Positions 8,593 through 19,140 of a DNA stretch of 64,000 bases are shown in pieces. The position numbers and the translations under genes are program-made. Position 1 is the first letter of the stretch. Each line of letters opens with the position of its first letter. Below the pieces are notes generated by a model, which had not been told where the DNA came from, did no database searches, and saw only the letters and a program-made list of their open reading frames with translations. Source of the stretch: Rossellomorea aquimaris (GTDB taxonomy: Bacteria > Bacillota > Bacilli > Bacillales > Bacillaceae_B); the NCBI RefSeq assembly GCF_008180865.1, contig NZ_VTEX01000004.1, forward strand, positions 1 through 64,000. The letters are read 5' to 3'.

Positions 8593-9765
8593 TTAATACT
8601 CCTTGGACTCTTGACGTTGTCTATTGATATCTTCATGAAGCTTATCGAATTGATCACTATGAAATTGTTCCACGATAGCAGAAGCAAGTTCCCACGCAAC
8701 TACGGCTTCTGCCACTACGCTTGCAGCAGGTACGGCACAGCTATCGGACCTCTCGATACTTGCTTTAAACGGTTCCTTTGTTTCGATATCCACACTTTGT
8801 AATGGTTTATACAGGGTGGGAATAGGCTTCATGACCCCTTTAACCCGAATGGGCATTCCTGTCGTCATACCGCCTTCGAAGCCGCCTAGACGATTCGTTT
8901 TACGGTAATAACCATGTTCTTCACTCCAGGCAATCTCATCGTGAACTTCACTACCCGGTTTTCGAGCCATTTCAAATCCCAAGCCGAATTCGACCCCTTT
9001 GAATGCATTAATACTCATGACAGCCATGGCAATCTTCGCATCAAGCTTACGATCATAATGGACATAGCTCCCGACTCCTGAAGGCATCCCTTCAACGATG
9101 ACCTCAACCACACCACCTATGGAATCTCCATTTTTCTTCGCTTCATCTATTAAGTCCATCATTTTCTGTGCAGCTTCTTTATCCAGGCACCGGACCGGAG
9201 AATCTTCAGTAATATCTCTAAGATCTTTTATAGAATCATAGTGTAGGTTCTCTGCTTTAATTCCACCAATTTCAAGAACATGACCGACAACCTCGATACC
9301 TAACAACTTTAATAACTTCTTCGCAACGGCACCTGCAGCCACTCTTACAGTGGTTTCCCTGGCTGATGACCTTTCTAACACATTCCTCAGGTCCCTATGT
9401 CCATATTTCATACCACCAACAAGGTCTGCATGTCCTGGTCTTGGCCTTGAAATCTTTCTCTTTACCTCTTCTTCTGCTCCAGGCTCCAGAGGTTCGATAC
9501 CCATCACTTTCGTCCAGTGAGTCCAGTCTCTATTCTCCACAACCAGTCCTAAAGGAGATCCCAGAGTATATCCATGCCTCACTCCTCCAACGATCGATGC
9601 CTGATCTTTCTCGATTTGCATCCTCCGGCCACGGCCATAGCCTTTTTGCCTTCTTGCCAGGTTTTCATTGATATCCATAGCTTCTAATGGCATTCCTGCA
9701 GGCAGCCCTTCAATGATGGTCGTTAATTGTGGTCCATGTGATTCTCCAGATGTTAAGTACCTCAT
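8593..9765 (-). CDS. aroC: Chorismate synthase
   Basis: It forms chorismate from EPSP, needing reduced FMN, and is the last common step of aromatic synthesis. The 390-residue length is typical. Family motifs are seen: [10 protein letters not shown] at the N-terminus, RRQKGYGRG near residue 45, and [15 protein letters not shown] near 130. The ATG at 9765, preceded by AAGGGGGAAAG, is chosen over a start six codons earlier. It is the first gene of the aro run; B. subtilis calls it aroF. Confidence 0.96.
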   Translation of the reverse strand: MRYLTSGESHGPQLTTIIEGLPAGMPLEAMDINENLARRQKGYGRGRRMQIEKDQASIVGGVRHGYTLGSPLGLVVENRDWTHWTKVMGIEPLEPGAEEEVKRKISRPRPGHADLVGGMKYGHRDLRNVLERSSARETTVRVAAGAVAKKLLKLLGIEVVGHVLEIGGIKAENLHYDSIKDLRDITEDSPVRCLDKEAAQKMMDLIDEAKKNGDSIGGVVEVIVEGMPSGVGSYVHYDRKLDAKIAMAVMSINAFKGVEFGLGFEMARKPGSEVHDEIAWSEEHGYYRKTNRLGGFEGGMTTGMPIRVKGVMKPIPTLYKPLQSVDIETKEPFKASIERSDSCAVPAASVVAEAVVAWELASAIVEQFHSDQFDKLHEDINRQRQESKEY

Positions 9766-9804
9766 TTCACTTTCCCCCTTCAACTCGTTAAAGAATTATG
9801 TACC

Positions 9805-9813
9805 AATATAACA
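9805..9813 (-). promoter_or_regulatory. Candidate extended -10 promoter of the aro run
   Basis: On the minus strand TG-T-TATATT sits about 40 nt upstream of aroC. The -35 region is poor, so the call rests on the extended -10 element. Confidence 0.35.
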
Positions 9814-9978
9814 TAGAATTCAGATCATTTCCTAGCCCTTAAGTTTAAAAAATTTTCTAAAAACCTCTCTAACACAGAAAAAAACGATGCGACCTAACAT
9901 TTTTAACTTTTAAACTGTAGCATTCGCCAGAAGCAAGCGTACAGCCGTCCAGTAAATGCAGGATCGACATCGTAAATT

Positions 9979-10770
<792 letters not shown>

Positions 10771-10840
10771 CTACATAAAAGGTATAAGACTATATGTATT
10801 ATATCGAACGTCATTCAGAAAAGTTAAACACTATTCCATA

Positions 10841-10873
10841 AAAAAAGGCAAGTCGCCTTAACACGACTTGCCT
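10841..10873 (-). terminator. Terminator after ndk
   Basis: A 10-bp perfect stem (10846-10855 with 10864-10873) is followed on the minus strand by six T. It lies between ndk and cheR, so cheR probably has its own promoter. Confidence 0.9.
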
Positions 10874-10897
10874 AAAAACATTATGATATATCAGATA

Positions 10898-11344
10898 TTA
10901 ATAAACCCACTCGTTCATTAATTTAGAATACTCTACCAGTTCTTCCTCTTTGAAGAATAAGCCGATTTCTCTAACAGCGCTTTCAGCAGAGTCAGATCCG
11001 TGGATGATATTCTTTCCGACTGTCAAGCCGAAATCACCGCGGATTGTTCCAAGGGCAGCATCCTTAGGGTTTGTTGCTCCCATCATTCCACGAGCTGTCG
11101 AGATGACGTTTTCACCTTGCCAAACCATTGCAAATACTGGCCCAGAAGTGATAAAGTCAACAAGTTCTCCAAAGAATGGTCTTTCCTTGTGCTCTCCGTA
11201 ATGCTCTTCAGCAAGCTCATTTGAGATGCTCATTAGCTTCGCCCCTACCAATTGAAAGCCCTTTTTTTCAAAACGTGATACGATATCACCGATTAACCCT
11301 CTTTGTACGCCGTCCGGCTTTACCATTAAAAATGTCTTTTCCAT
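10898..11344 (-). CDS. ndk: Nucleoside diphosphate kinase
   Basis: It transfers the gamma phosphate between nucleoside di- and triphosphates through a phosphohistidine. The 148-residue protein has the N-terminal [16 protein letters not shown] and the active-site motif NIIHGSDS near residue 115. The open frame runs 21 codons further, but the ATG at 11344 has an AGGAGTGG site and gives the normal family length. It follows hepT and ends with a strong terminator. Confidence 0.96.
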   Translation of the reverse strand: MEKTFLMVKPDGVQRGLIGDIVSRFEKKGFQLVGAKLMSISNELAEEHYGEHKERPFFGELVDFITSGPVFAMVWQGENVISTARGMMGATNPKDAALGTIRGDFGLTVGKNIIHGSDSAESAVREIGLFFKEEELVEYSKLMNEWVY

Positions 11345-11446
11345 TTTCCCCACTCCTAAATATGTATGTATAGAAGTCCTAAGGACATCCCACGAAAATA
11401 GTAACACTGATTGGGGTTTTTGGCAACGTTTCCATTTTAAATTTTC

Positions 11447-12409
11447 TTAATATTTTCTCTTACCAATATAGTTTGCGATATTCTTCAAAGTTTTCTTCAC
11501 GCGGTTGTATGGGAGATGATTCAGATCTTCCAACGCTCTGTCTAAGTACATTCTGCTAAGCTGATGGGATCGATCTATGGCATCGGTCGCCAAGATGGAC
11601 GAAATGATATCTTTCATCTCTTCAGGAGAAGTATATTCAGTCACTCTTTCTATCTTCGTTTTAAGAGCAGGGTTTTCCATTGCATATAAAATCGGAAGGG
11701 TGATATTACCTTGCCACAAGTCACTGCCTGCAGGCTTACCCAGTTCTTCCTCACTTGCTGTCAGGTCTAATATATCATCTGTAATTTGAAAGCTCATCCC
11801 AACATTATACCCAAACCGGTATAATCGTCGATGTATTTCTTCAGGTGCCCCGGAAGAAATGGCACCGATCTGGCAGCTTACAGCAATTAGCAGGGCTGTT
11901 TTCCGCTTGATTCTTAGAAGATAATCCCTCAGATTTTGGTCAAATCGATATTTATCTTTTATTTGAGCGATTTCACCTTTACATACTTCAACAATGGTGT
12001 GAGAAAGTATTTGATGTGCTTCAGGGGCTTTAATATTCGTCATATACTCGAGAGCTCGTGCAAAGATGTAATCTCCGGTGTACATGGCAATACGATTGTC
12101 CCATTGAGCTTTAATCGTTGGCTTTCCTCTTCTTAACTCTGCATCATCGATCACGTCATCGTGAACAAGGGATGCCATATGAATTAACTCCAAAGCCACT
12201 GCTACATTTTTCACAATGTTAATATCATATTGTCCGTATTTTGCAGAGAGCAAGACAAAAACAGGACGGATTCTTTTACCACCTGCTTGTAGTAGGTGAA
12301 GGGACGCCTCTTGTAAAAGTTGTGATTCTGACTCAATCGCAACTTCCAGTTCCTTTTCAATTTCATCAATATCCGTTTTTAAAAACGAATACATCCTGTT
12401 TAGCTTCAT
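11447..12409 (-). CDS. hepT: Heptaprenyl diphosphate synthase component II
   Basis: With HepS it builds the C35 chain of menaquinone-7 from farnesyl diphosphate and isopentenyl diphosphate. The 320-residue protein shows the two aspartate-rich motifs of trans-prenyltransferases, HDDVIDDAELRRG near residue 83 and FQITDDILD near 210, plus GGKRIRP near 43. The hepS-menG-hepT order is the classic B. subtilis arrangement. Confidence 0.95.
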   Translation of the reverse strand: MKLNRMYSFLKTDIDEIEKELEVAIESESQLLQEASLHLLQAGGKRIRPVFVLLSAKYGQYDINIVKNVAVALELIHMASLVHDDVIDDAELRRGKPTIKAQWDNRIAMYTGDYIFARALEYMTNIKAPEAHQILSHTIVEVCKGEIAQIKDKYRFDQNLRDYLLRIKRKTALLIAVSCQIGAISSGAPEEIHRRLYRFGYNVGMSFQITDDILDLTASEEELGKPAGSDLWQGNITLPILYAMENPALKTKIERVTEYTSPEEMKDIISSILATDAIDRSHQLSRMYLDRALEDLNHLPYNRVKKTLKNIANYIGKRKY

Positions 12410-12436
12410 AGTTTATCCACCTAATTTACAAATTTC

Positions 12437-13138
12437 TTACTTTCTGCCTGAATGCATGGCAGCCACTCCGCCACTATATGGTTTTACATGTATATCTTTA
12501 AAGCCGGCTTCTTCAAACATTTTCGCAAGCTCCTTCATCCCTGGGAAATCTCTAGCTGACTCCTGAAGCCATGAATATTCATTAAAGCTCTTGGCAAAGA
12601 TTTTTCCGAACAGTGGCATCACGAAACGAAAGTATGCATAATACATCTGTTTGAATCCGAGCATGGTAGGTTGGGAGGTTTCAAGGCAAACAGCCATCCC
12701 TCCTGGTTTCACCACACGATTCATTTCTTTTAAGACGTGGAGGTAGTCAGGAACATTCCGTAAGCCAAAGCCAATCGTGACATAATCAAAGGTATTATCG
12801 TCAAAAGGCAGCTCCATTGCATTTCCATGGATCAATTCAATGTTATCCAAGGGGGATTTTTTCACTTTCTCTTCTCCAATTGACAGCATATTTTGGCTGA
12901 AATCCAGCCCTACTACATGGCCCGTTTCTCCGACTTTTTCTCCTATCGCTAACGTCCAATCCGCAGTTCCGCAGCATACGTCCAGCGCCTTTGTGCCTGG
13001 CTTCACATCCATATGCTTCATGGTATCTTTTCTCCACTTTTTATGCTGTTGGAAACTGATTACCGAATTCATCTTATCATAATTCGAGTATATTTTTTCA
13101 AATACTCCGTGGACTTTTTGTTCTTTGGACTGCTGCAT
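12437..13138 (-). CDS. menG: Demethylmenaquinone methyltransferase
   Basis: It C-methylates demethylmenaquinone with S-adenosylmethionine to give menaquinone. The 233-residue protein matches the UbiE/MenG family: [17 protein letters not shown] at the N-terminus, SAM motif [13 protein letters not shown] near residue 50, and GFGLRNVPD near 120. It sits between the two heptaprenyl synthase subunit genes, starting 6 nt after hepS. Confidence 0.96.
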   Translation of the reverse strand: MQQSKEQKVHGVFEKIYSNYDKMNSVISFQQHKKWRKDTMKHMDVKPGTKALDVCCGTADWTLAIGEKVGETGHVVGLDFSQNMLSIGEEKVKKSPLDNIELIHGNAMELPFDDNTFDYVTIGFGLRNVPDYLHVLKEMNRVVKPGGMAVCLETSQPTMLGFKQMYYAYFRFVMPLFGKIFAKSFNEYSWLQESARDFPGMKELAKMFEEAGFKDIHVKPYSGGVAAMHSGRK

Positions 13139-13144
13139 TTCGAT

Positions 13145-13978
13145 TTACCCTTCTTCCGCATATAGTTTGGTCATAGGTTCAGGCTCAGCATAAGGTAATA
13201 ACTCTACAATCAGCTTTTTAAAATATGGTGTTACCGGTTCTATGTTCTCTAACTGAGTTTGAATGGTTTTCTTCGTAGAGGAAATTAATTTATCCACACT
13301 TGAAAGCAAATGTCTGGACTCTTCTTTCGTTAGCTTTAAAGATGGTGTTTCACTGGCCGATTCGAACGTTAAAGTCGACAACGCTTTTATAAAACTCGTA
13401 TTCTGCGAGTGCTCTATACAAATTCTCTCTTGAACGAGCTTCTTGTATAAAAGGGCTTGCTCAACAATCCGGATCCATTTGTCATCTTCAAAAAAACGAA
13501 AGAATTTTGAAACGATCGCTGATTCTCTTGTCTTTAAGCTTGACATTAGCCCATCCAGGTTTTGATGTTCCTCTTTATATATGGATATTTTGCTTTCGTT
13601 GATTTCTTTAATCGCCTTGGCTAATACTGCGATAAGGTCCACATCATCTGTGTCGGCAAGGATTTTATAGTAAAGGCTGCTGAAGTATACTCCTGCAAGT
13701 ACCGTAAGCTGCCTCTCTTTCAATGGATCAAGCTCAGAGATTGTAACCTTTTCATGGGTATCAAGGGCTATCTGCAATAACATGGCAGTCGAAATCCACT
13801 GTACAACTTCTTTGTTCAACGTCCGTCCCTCATTGACAAAAGGAAGGAGCAAGAAATAAATCCGATCCCGATCAATATAAGGTTGATCGATATATTCCTT
13901 TAAGTAAGAGTGATGCAACTGCTCTTCTATGTATTGATGAATGATATTCGCTTGATGGTTACAATCAATGAATTTCAT
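13145..13978 (-). CDS. hepS: Heptaprenyl diphosphate synthase component I
   Basis: This is the non-catalytic partner subunit of the heptaprenyl diphosphate synthase, helping set product chain length. The 277-residue helical protein lacks aspartate-rich motifs, as expected for HepS. The assignment comes from the overall family pattern (N-terminal IYEEQL-type helix, central LQIALDTHEKV) and its position upstream of menG-hepT. The ATG has an AAAGGG site. Confidence 0.9.
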   Translation of the reverse strand: MKFIDCNHQANIIHQYIEEQLHHSYLKEYIDQPYIDRDRIYFLLLPFVNEGRTLNKEVVQWISTAMLLQIALDTHEKVTISELDPLKERQLTVLAGVYFSSLYYKILADTDDVDLIAVLAKAIKEINESKISIYKEEHQNLDGLMSSLKTRESAIVSKFFRFFEDDKWIRIVEQALLYKKLVQERICIEHSQNTSFIKALSTLTFESASETPSLKLTKEESRHLLSSVDKLISSTKKTIQTQLENIEPVTPYFKKLIVELLPYAEPEPMTKLYAEEG

Positions 13979-14101
13979 ACCCTTTAATCCCCATTTCTAC
14001 TATGTATCGGTCTAAAAATTTCAGCAATAGATATTATACCATAAAATCCTCAACAATAGGGAATCAGTCTTGCCCCCATATCTAGCTTTAGTATAACAAA
14101 G

Positions 14102-14139
14102 GGGACGACTAAGAAGTTCAGCTATTCATAGTCAGTCCC
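14102..14139 (-). terminator. Possible terminator after mtrB
   Basis: A 10-bp stem with one bulged base (14129-14139 with 14102-14111) follows mtrB by about 37 nt. Only a short T-rich stretch follows, so termination is likely weak. Confidence 0.4.
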
Positions 14140-14175
14140 ACCTGTATCTTCTCTGGAACGGAAATTCTCAGAGTA

Positions 14176-14397
14176 TTATTTCTTGTTATCACTTTCGACT
14201 TCGCCGTAGCTTGTAACGATTGTTGCTTTTCCTCTAACTTTAATCGCAGATGTATGGTCTGTAAATTGAGCAATCATGACTTCACCTTTATCAAGCTTTT
14301 CTGAATGATGAAATCGGGTATCTGTCCCTCTTGTCAGCCCGATCACGTTCACACCATCTTCAATCGCCTTAATCACAATATAATCATTTGAATTCAT
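14176..14397 (-). CDS. mtrB: Tryptophan RNA-binding attenuation protein TRAP
   Basis: TRAP forms an 11-subunit ring that, when loaded with tryptophan, binds G/UAG repeats in leader RNAs of trp genes. The 73-residue protein has the family core [19 protein letters not shown] and [19 protein letters not shown]. It follows folE by 13 nt with an AGGAG site. The trp operon it usually regulates is not in its normal place between aroH and hisC in this window. Confidence 0.96.
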   Translation of the reverse strand: MNSNDYIVIKAIEDGVNVIGLTRGTDTRFHHSEKLDKGEVMIAQFTDHTSAIKVRGKATIVTSYGEVESDNKK

Positions 14398-14410
14398 CCT
14401 TGGCTCACTC

Positions 14411-14977
14411 CTAATTCTTTATAAAAGAAAGAACTTCGCTTCGTGCTTGAGAGTCTTCTTTAAACGAGCCTCTTACCGCAGTCGTCACTGTACTTGAACC
14501 AGGCTTCTTTACACCTCTCATTGTCATGCACATATGCTCAGCTTCAACCACTACCATTGCACCATAAGGCTCAAGGGTTTCCATGATCGTATCAGCCACT
14601 GTGGAGGTGATTCTTTCTTGCAGCTGAGGTCGTTTAGCAACAGATTCAACTGCCCTTGCCAGTTTACTAAGTCCAGCCACTCTTCCGTTTCTAGGAATAT
14701 ATGCTACATGAGCTTTTCCGTAGAAAGGTACCAAGTGGTGTTCACACATCGAATAGAATGGAATATCCTTCACAAGCACCAATTCCTCATGCTCTTCACT
14801 GAATATGGTTTCAAAGTATTCTTTCGGATCGTGACCGATCCCCGAAAATACTTCTGCATACATCTTCGCCACACGTTTTGGTGTGTCTAATAAACCTTCT
14901 CTATTAGGATTCTCTCCAATAGCTTCTAATATTAATCGAACTGCTTCTTCTATTTGGCCATGATTGACTTGTGCCAT
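14411..14977 (-). CDS. folE: GTP cyclohydrolase I
   Basis: It converts GTP to 7,8-dihydroneopterin triphosphate, the first folate step. The 188-residue protein has the zinc-binding motif [14 protein letters not shown] near residue 75 and the later HMCMTMRGV segment with the third zinc ligand. B. subtilis calls it mtrA and also pairs it with mtrB. A strong AGGAGG site precedes the ATG. Confidence 0.96.
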   Translation of the reverse strand: MAQVNHGQIEEAVRLILEAIGENPNREGLLDTPKRVAKMYAEVFSGIGHDPKEYFETIFSEEHEELVLVKDIPFYSMCEHHLVPFYGKAHVAYIPRNGRVAGLSKLARAVESVAKRPQLQERITSTVADTIMETLEPYGAMVVVEAEHMCMTMRGVKKPGSSTVTTAVRGSFKEDSQARSEVLSFIKN

Positions 14978-15154
14978 TATGTTGTCCTCCTAAAATAACT
15001 TAAAGAAATAGTAACATTGTTAATATTAGCACAAGCCTATAATGTCATCAAAGACTAGTGCTTTAGAAGTTTTATAATAATATAAAACTTCCTTTAAAGG
15101 AATAAAACTTCGTACATATTTTAAGAAGAAACAACCATACTATAAATGAATAGC

Positions 15155-15186
15155 AAAAAAGGCCGCATAAATATGCGACCTTTTCT
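15155..15186 (-). terminator. Terminator after hbs
   Basis: A stem of about 11 bp around the AT-rich loop at 15168-15171 is followed by six T on the minus strand. It lies 20 nt beyond the hbs stop. Confidence 0.85.
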
Positions 15187-15205
15187 TTACGCTCAAAGTA
15201 TGTAA

Positions 15206-15478
15206 TTATTTTACAGCTTCTTTAAGCGCTTTACCTGGTTTAAAAGCAGGTACTTTGCTAGCTGAGATTTCGATCTCTTCACCTGTTTGTGGGTTGCGAC
15301 CTTTACGGGCTGCACGCTCACGTACTTCGAAGTTACCGAATCCGATTAATTGTACTTTATCACCGTTTGCAAGTGAATTTTGAATTGTATCGAAAACAGC
15401 GTCAACCGCTTTAGTAGCGTCCTTCTTAGATAGCTCAGCAGCTTCTGCAACAGCATTGATTAGTTCTGTCTTATTCAT
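15206..15478 (-). CDS. hbs: DNA-binding protein HU
   Basis: This histone-like dimeric protein bends and compacts DNA. The 90-residue protein starts [18 protein letters not shown] and carries the HU signature [20 protein letters not shown] near residue 45-65. The ATG at 15478 with AGGAGGTGA upstream is preferred to a start 12 codons earlier. A possible extended -10 (TGATATTAA, 15528-15535) lies about 50 nt upstream. Confidence 0.97.
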   Translation of the reverse strand: MNKTELINAVAEAAELSKKDATKAVDAVFDTIQNSLANGDKVQLIGFGNFEVRERAARKGRNPQTGEEIEISASKVPAFKPGKALKEAVK

Positions 15479-16066
15479 GCCATTCACCTCCTCCCAAGGA
15501 AATGTCTCAGTCATGATTCATTTACTTTAATATCATTAGTAAACAACTTTAGCGAATTCTATACATAAAGTGTAGAAAAAACGCTTGAAAACGTTGCTGA
15601 ATCAATATTCAACAACAATTCTGTTAAAAGATTATCACAATAGATTAACCTTAGCAAGAACAAATCAAGAAATAATGGGAATCTTTTCTTATTTGAAACA
15701 CAAATGTAATAGAATCCCCTCAAAGCCCTTTATTCTTGAACTCTATTCAACCTATCACTTCTTTTCGATGACTGCAACTTATACCTCCATCGCCAGGTAC
15801 TCTATCTTACTTCCCAACCTTGGAATTCCTTAAACATCGACAACCTATTTTTATCTGTGATGAATATCCACAGTGATGTATGGGTTCTATTACAAAAACC
15901 TATATATATCAAGGTTTCATAGCCTTCCACAGTGTTTTCAAACTCTATTCGCCCCAGCTATAAATTTATAAATATACAAGAGGGAAATCTGCAAAATAAT
16001 GTAGGTATTTCCTAAGAAAAATTCAGATCTGTTTGATAAAAATAAATGATTTTAAATAAACCAAAC
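15479..16066. other. Long AT-rich intergenic region, no gene seen
   Basis: Nearly 590 bases separate hbs from the spoIVA terminator. The only open frame of note (15585-15833, plus strand) has no ribosome site and no family resemblance. The segment presumably contains hbs promoters, which in B. subtilis are multiple; only a weak extended -10 is visible. Confidence 0.5.
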
Positions 16067-16091
16067 AAAAAAAGACCCTCCTAAGAAGGTC
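16067..16091 (-). terminator. Terminator after spoIVA
   Basis: A short stem (GACC/GGTC with a few inner pairs) is followed by seven T on the minus strand. It lies 10 nt after the spoIVA stop. Confidence 0.7.
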
Positions 16092-16100
16092 CAAAGACAT

Positions 16101-17579
16101 TTATAATATGATGGCGATCAATCCACCTGATCCCTCGTTGATGATTCTTTCCAACGTATCTTTGAGTTTATATCTTGCATTCTCAGGCATTAAGGAAAGT
16201 TTCGCTTGGATTCCCTCTCTTACAATGGAACTTAAGCTTCTGCCGAAGATATCGGAATTCCAGATGGAGAGCGGGTCATCTTCGAAATCCTGCATTAAAT
16301 AGCGCACTAGTTCTTCGCTCTGTTTTTCTGTACCGATAATTGGTTCGAACTTGGATTGTACATCCACTTTGATCATGTGGATGGATGGTGCCACTGCTTT
16401 CAAACTGACTCCGAATCTGGAACCCTGTCTGATGATTTCCGGTTCATCCAGACTCATATCATTTAACGAAGGTGCTGCGATGCCATACCCCGTCTGCTTC
16501 ACCATTCTCAATGCATCTGAAATCTGGTCGTATTCCGCTTTTGCATGAGCGAAGTCCTGCATTAACTCCAGGAGATGATCTTTCCCGCGAATTTCCACCC
16601 CTACAATCTCCTTCAGTACTTCATCATACAGTTCGTCAGGGGCGTACAGGTCAATTTCTGCAATCCCTTGCCCCATATCAATGCCGGCAAGTCCTGCCCG
16701 TTCAATATGGTCAAATTCACTGAAGTAATGAACCACACGATCCACATCCCGCAGCCGTTTAATATCCTTAACAGTTTCTTTGACGGCTTCCTGATAGTTC
16801 TGTCTTAGCCAGTGCTCTTCTTTCAGAACCATTACCCAGCTTGGAAGATTAACATTCACTTCAAGTACCGGGAATTCGAATAGTGCTTCTCTCAGCACGT
16901 TGAGGACGTCTGAGTCTCTCATGCTCTCTACACTCATGGCTAGAACTGGGATGTCATACTTATCTTGAAGTTTCACTCTTAGGTCTTCTGTCTCAGGAGC
17001 ATGAGGTCTCGCCGAGTTGATGACCATGATAAATGGTTTACCTACTTCTTTCAGTTCCTCAATGACTCTCTCTTCCGCTTGGATGTAATCGCCTCTGCCA
17101 ATTTCACCGATGGAACCGTCGGTTGTCACCACAACTCCGATCGTGGAGTGTTCCTGGATGACTTTACGCGTACCGATCTCGGCCGCTTCATGGAATGGAA
17201 TAGGTTCTTCATACCATGGTGTATTGATCATTCTAGGCCCATTTTCATCTTCATATCCTTTAGCACCCGGTACCGTATATCCCACACAATCTACCAATCT
17301 AATATTCACTTCGAGGCCTTCATCGACATGAACAGAGATGGCTTGATTCGGAACAAACTTCGGTTCAGTCGTCATGATGGTCCTGCCTGCCGCACTTTGA
17401 GGTAACTCATCCTGCGCTCTTGCTCGTTCTGATTCACTTGCGATGTTAGGAAGGACGACAAGTTCCATGAACTTCTTGATGAATGTTGATTTTCCTGTTC
17501 TAACTGCTCCTACCACACCTAAATAGATATCTCCGCCTGTTCTTTCGGCAATGTCCTTAAATAGATCGACTCTTTCCAA
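16101..17579 (-). CDS. spoIVA: Stage IV sporulation protein A (spore coat ATPase)
   Basis: SpoIVA polymerises with ATP hydrolysis on the forespore surface to form the coat basement layer and is needed for cortex assembly. The 492-residue protein has the Walker A motif GAVRTGKST near residue 24 and the family ending GSGGLIAIIL, and is closely similar to B. subtilis SpoIVA throughout. The start is the TTG at 17579, six bases after GGGAGGG; the ATG five codons upstream is part of the ribosome site. B. subtilis spoIVA also starts with TTG. Confidence 0.98.
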   Translation of the reverse strand: MERVDLFKDIAERTGGDIYLGVVGAVRTGKSTFIKKFMELVVLPNIASESERARAQDELPQSAAGRTIMTTEPKFVPNQAISVHVDEGLEVNIRLVDCVGYTVPGAKGYEDENGPRMINTPWYEEPIPFHEAAEIGTRKVIQEHSTIGVVVTTDGSIGEIGRGDYIQAEERVIEELKEVGKPFIMVINSARPHAPETEDLRVKLQDKYDIPVLAMSVESMRDSDVLNVLREALFEFPVLEVNVNLPSWVMVLKEEHWLRQNYQEAVKETVKDIKRLRDVDRVVHYFSEFDHIERAGLAGIDMGQGIAEIDLYAPDELYDEVLKEIVGVEIRGKDHLLELMQDFAHAKAEYDQISDALRMVKQTGYGIAAPSLNDMSLDEPEIIRQGSRFGVSLKAVAPSIHMIKVDVQSKFEPIIGTEKQSEELVRYLMQDFEDDPLSIWNSDIFGRSLSSIVREGIQAKLSLMPENARYKLKDTLERIINEGSGGLIAIIL

Positions 17580-17642
17580 GAGATTCCCTCCCATCTTATA
17601 TTCCAGGGATGTTTCATCCGTGTATTCTGTCTCACATTCTAT

Positions 17643-17672
17643 ATTTATGATGTTGTCCCAATGACTTATGAC
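17643..17672 (-). promoter_or_regulatory. Candidate SigE promoter of spoIVA
   Basis: On the minus strand GTCATAA and CATAAAT are spaced 16 nt apart about 65 nt upstream of spoIVA. They resemble mother-cell SigE elements, and spoIVA is SigE-dependent in B. subtilis. Spacing is slightly long, so this is tentative. Confidence 0.35.
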
Positions 17673-17782
17673 TATTAATATGCTTTTTTTCCCCCCTTAT
17701 GATTAAAAGTATAAAAATTTATTATGTCTTTAGCATTTATGATCATTAGTTTTGATGAAATTTCCCTATAAAGGATGACATA

Positions 17783-17830
17783 AAAATAATAACCCTTCCC
17801 TTACAATATATTTTGCAAGGAAAGGGTTAT
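17783..17830 (-). terminator. Terminator after yphF
   Basis: A stem with 9 bp at its base (ATAACCCTT with AAGGGTTAT) and further inner pairs abuts the yphF stop. A T-rich tract follows on the minus strand. Confidence 0.8.
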
Positions 17831-17832
17831 GC

Positions 17833-18543
17833 CTATTTTGTCATAAAGACAGGATCGTTATTTTCATCCACCGTATAAGGTAAAGAATAAGCTGGAACAA
17901 AAAAAGTGTCCTCGACTAGTAAATTCCGGATATCTGTACCGGGTTCCAGTTCTTTATCAGTCGATTTGATCTGTTCAAATAAGTCCATTGAGTAATCTAC
18001 AAATATGTCACCGTCACCATTTATGACAAGGGGTAGATTCTTGTTTGAGTATGGGCTATGTACGTACACTTCACCATCATACCCCAGTTCTTTATAATTT
18101 AATGTATATACATTATTGGCTACTTCCTCTTTAAATGGCGGGTAACCTTGAGCTTCTATTCTGATTTTCAATTCCCTTATTTGTTCCGCCAACCGTAGAT
18201 CAAAAATCTTGACTTGAGGATCTTCCTCCACGTCAGTCAAAACATATTGAAAAATCCCACCGTTTTCAAAAGCATTCCCTGGAATCTCTGCTAAGTACTG
18301 AGGTGAAAGCTTTCTGAAATCAATCGGATACTTCTGATAAATGGGTGTATCCTGGTCTCGGGTCTTAATTGGAAGCAACCCATTATTGTCCTTCTGATAG
18401 GTTACGACCGCATCTTGTACAGCTTTCACCTGCGTTTCATAAGGGATCTGATTCTGACTAAGCTTTTCCTCAGGGTACATACATCCAGAAAGAATACTCA
18501 TAGTTAAAATAAGAAGAAATGCAATTAAACCTAAGCGTTTCAA
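17833..18543 (-). CDS. yphF: YphF family sporulation-region lipoprotein
   Basis: The 236-residue protein starts with a lipoprotein signal peptide ending in the lipobox LSGC (Cys about residue 21), so it should be anchored on the outer face of the membrane. The rest is hydrophilic without a recognised catalytic motif. The TTG start has AAAGGA 8 nt upstream. The order yphE-yphF-spoIVA is conserved with B. subtilis. Function unknown. Confidence 0.85.
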   Translation of the reverse strand: MKRLGLIAFLLILTMSILSGCMYPEEKLSQNQIPYETQVKAVQDAVVTYQKDNNGLLPIKTRDQDTPIYQKYPIDFRKLSPQYLAEIPGNAFENGGIFQYVLTDVEEDPQVKIFDLRLAEQIRELKIRIEAQGYPPFKEEVANNVYTLNYKELGYDGEVYVHSPYSNKNLPLVINGDGDIFVDYSMDLFEQIKSTDKELEPGTDIRNLLVEDTFFVPAYSLPYTVDENNDPVFMTK

Positions 18544-18574
18544 TCCAAAAACGTCCTTTCAATCGGACAGCAAC

Positions 18575-18775
18575 CTAATTGGTCGGTCCACTAAATACAA
18601 TATAGATCATCATAAGTCCACCGGCAATCATCATTATATATGCCATGAATGCAGTAATAAAGCGCAAGAATTTCTGTTTGATCTTATACCTGCTAAAATA
18701 GATCGTTAATATGGCAAAAAACATGAATCCCATCGATGCAAACGAAATCCACATCTTCATCATTGAATCCAACAT
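18575..18775 (-). CDS. yphE: Small membrane protein YphE (DUF2768)
   Basis: The 66-residue protein has two predicted membrane helices (about residues 8-26 and 39-60) joined by a short basic loop, the DUF2768/YphE pattern. A strong AGGAGGG site precedes the ATG. It lies 31 nt upstream of yphF and is probably co-transcribed. Function unknown. Confidence 0.82.
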   Translation of the reverse strand: MLDSMMKMWISFASMGFMFFAILTIYFSRYKIKQKFLRFITAFMAYIMMIAGGLMMIYIVFSGPTN

Positions 18776-18905
18776 ACATCCCTCCTGTTATCGAATGTAT
18801 TATATCATAAGATTTTTACAAAAGAATAGAAAAGAATCGTTGTTCAAGAATCTGTTACAAACCTCAAGATGTACCTTTACGGACTTCCCCTCGGGAGAGA
18901 TTATC

Positions 18906-18970
18906 AAAAAAAAGAGCTTCCCAAGTATTTAAACATCATTTGAATGATGTCAAAATACTTGAGCTGCTCT
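18906..18970 (-). terminator. Large terminator hairpin downstream of gpsA
   Basis: A long interrupted stem pairs 18914-18937 with 18944-18970 (AGAGC/GCTCT, CAAGTATTT/AAATACTTG, ACATCAT/ATGATGT). On the minus strand eight T follow. It sits about 170 nt beyond gpsA and isolates gpsA from yphE. Confidence 0.85.
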
Positions 18971-19060
18971 AAACAAAGCGAGACCTACCCATCCATAGGC
19001 AAAGCTGTATATATTCATGACAGTGTATGCAACAGGGGCGCACTTCGCATCCTCGAATGC
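18950..19060 (-). other. Open segment between gpsA and its terminator, possible gene remnant
   Basis: A 36-codon stretch is open on the minus strand and runs into the terminator hairpin. Its last 22 codons begin with ATG and read MNIYSFAYGWVGLALFRAAQ then VF and stop. The composition looks protein-like (hydrophobic, aromatic), but there is no ribosome site before the ATG and the upstream part lacks a start. It may be the tail of a decayed gene or chance. The rest of 18776-19140 shows no gene. Confidence 0.25.
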
Positions 19061-19140
19061 CTATTCTTCCAAGATTAATTCATTGTTTCGAAAGATTCAT
19101 TAGTGAAAGTTGTGATGCATTCTACCGTAAATGAATCAAC

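Noticed and set aside
8437-8802. 121-codon plus-strand open frame
   Set aside because: Antisense to the aroB/aroC junction, both firmly identified.
15585-15833. 82-codon plus-strand open frame in the hbs-spoIVA gap
   Set aside because: Starts at TTG without a ribosome site, AT-rich composition, no recognisable domain.
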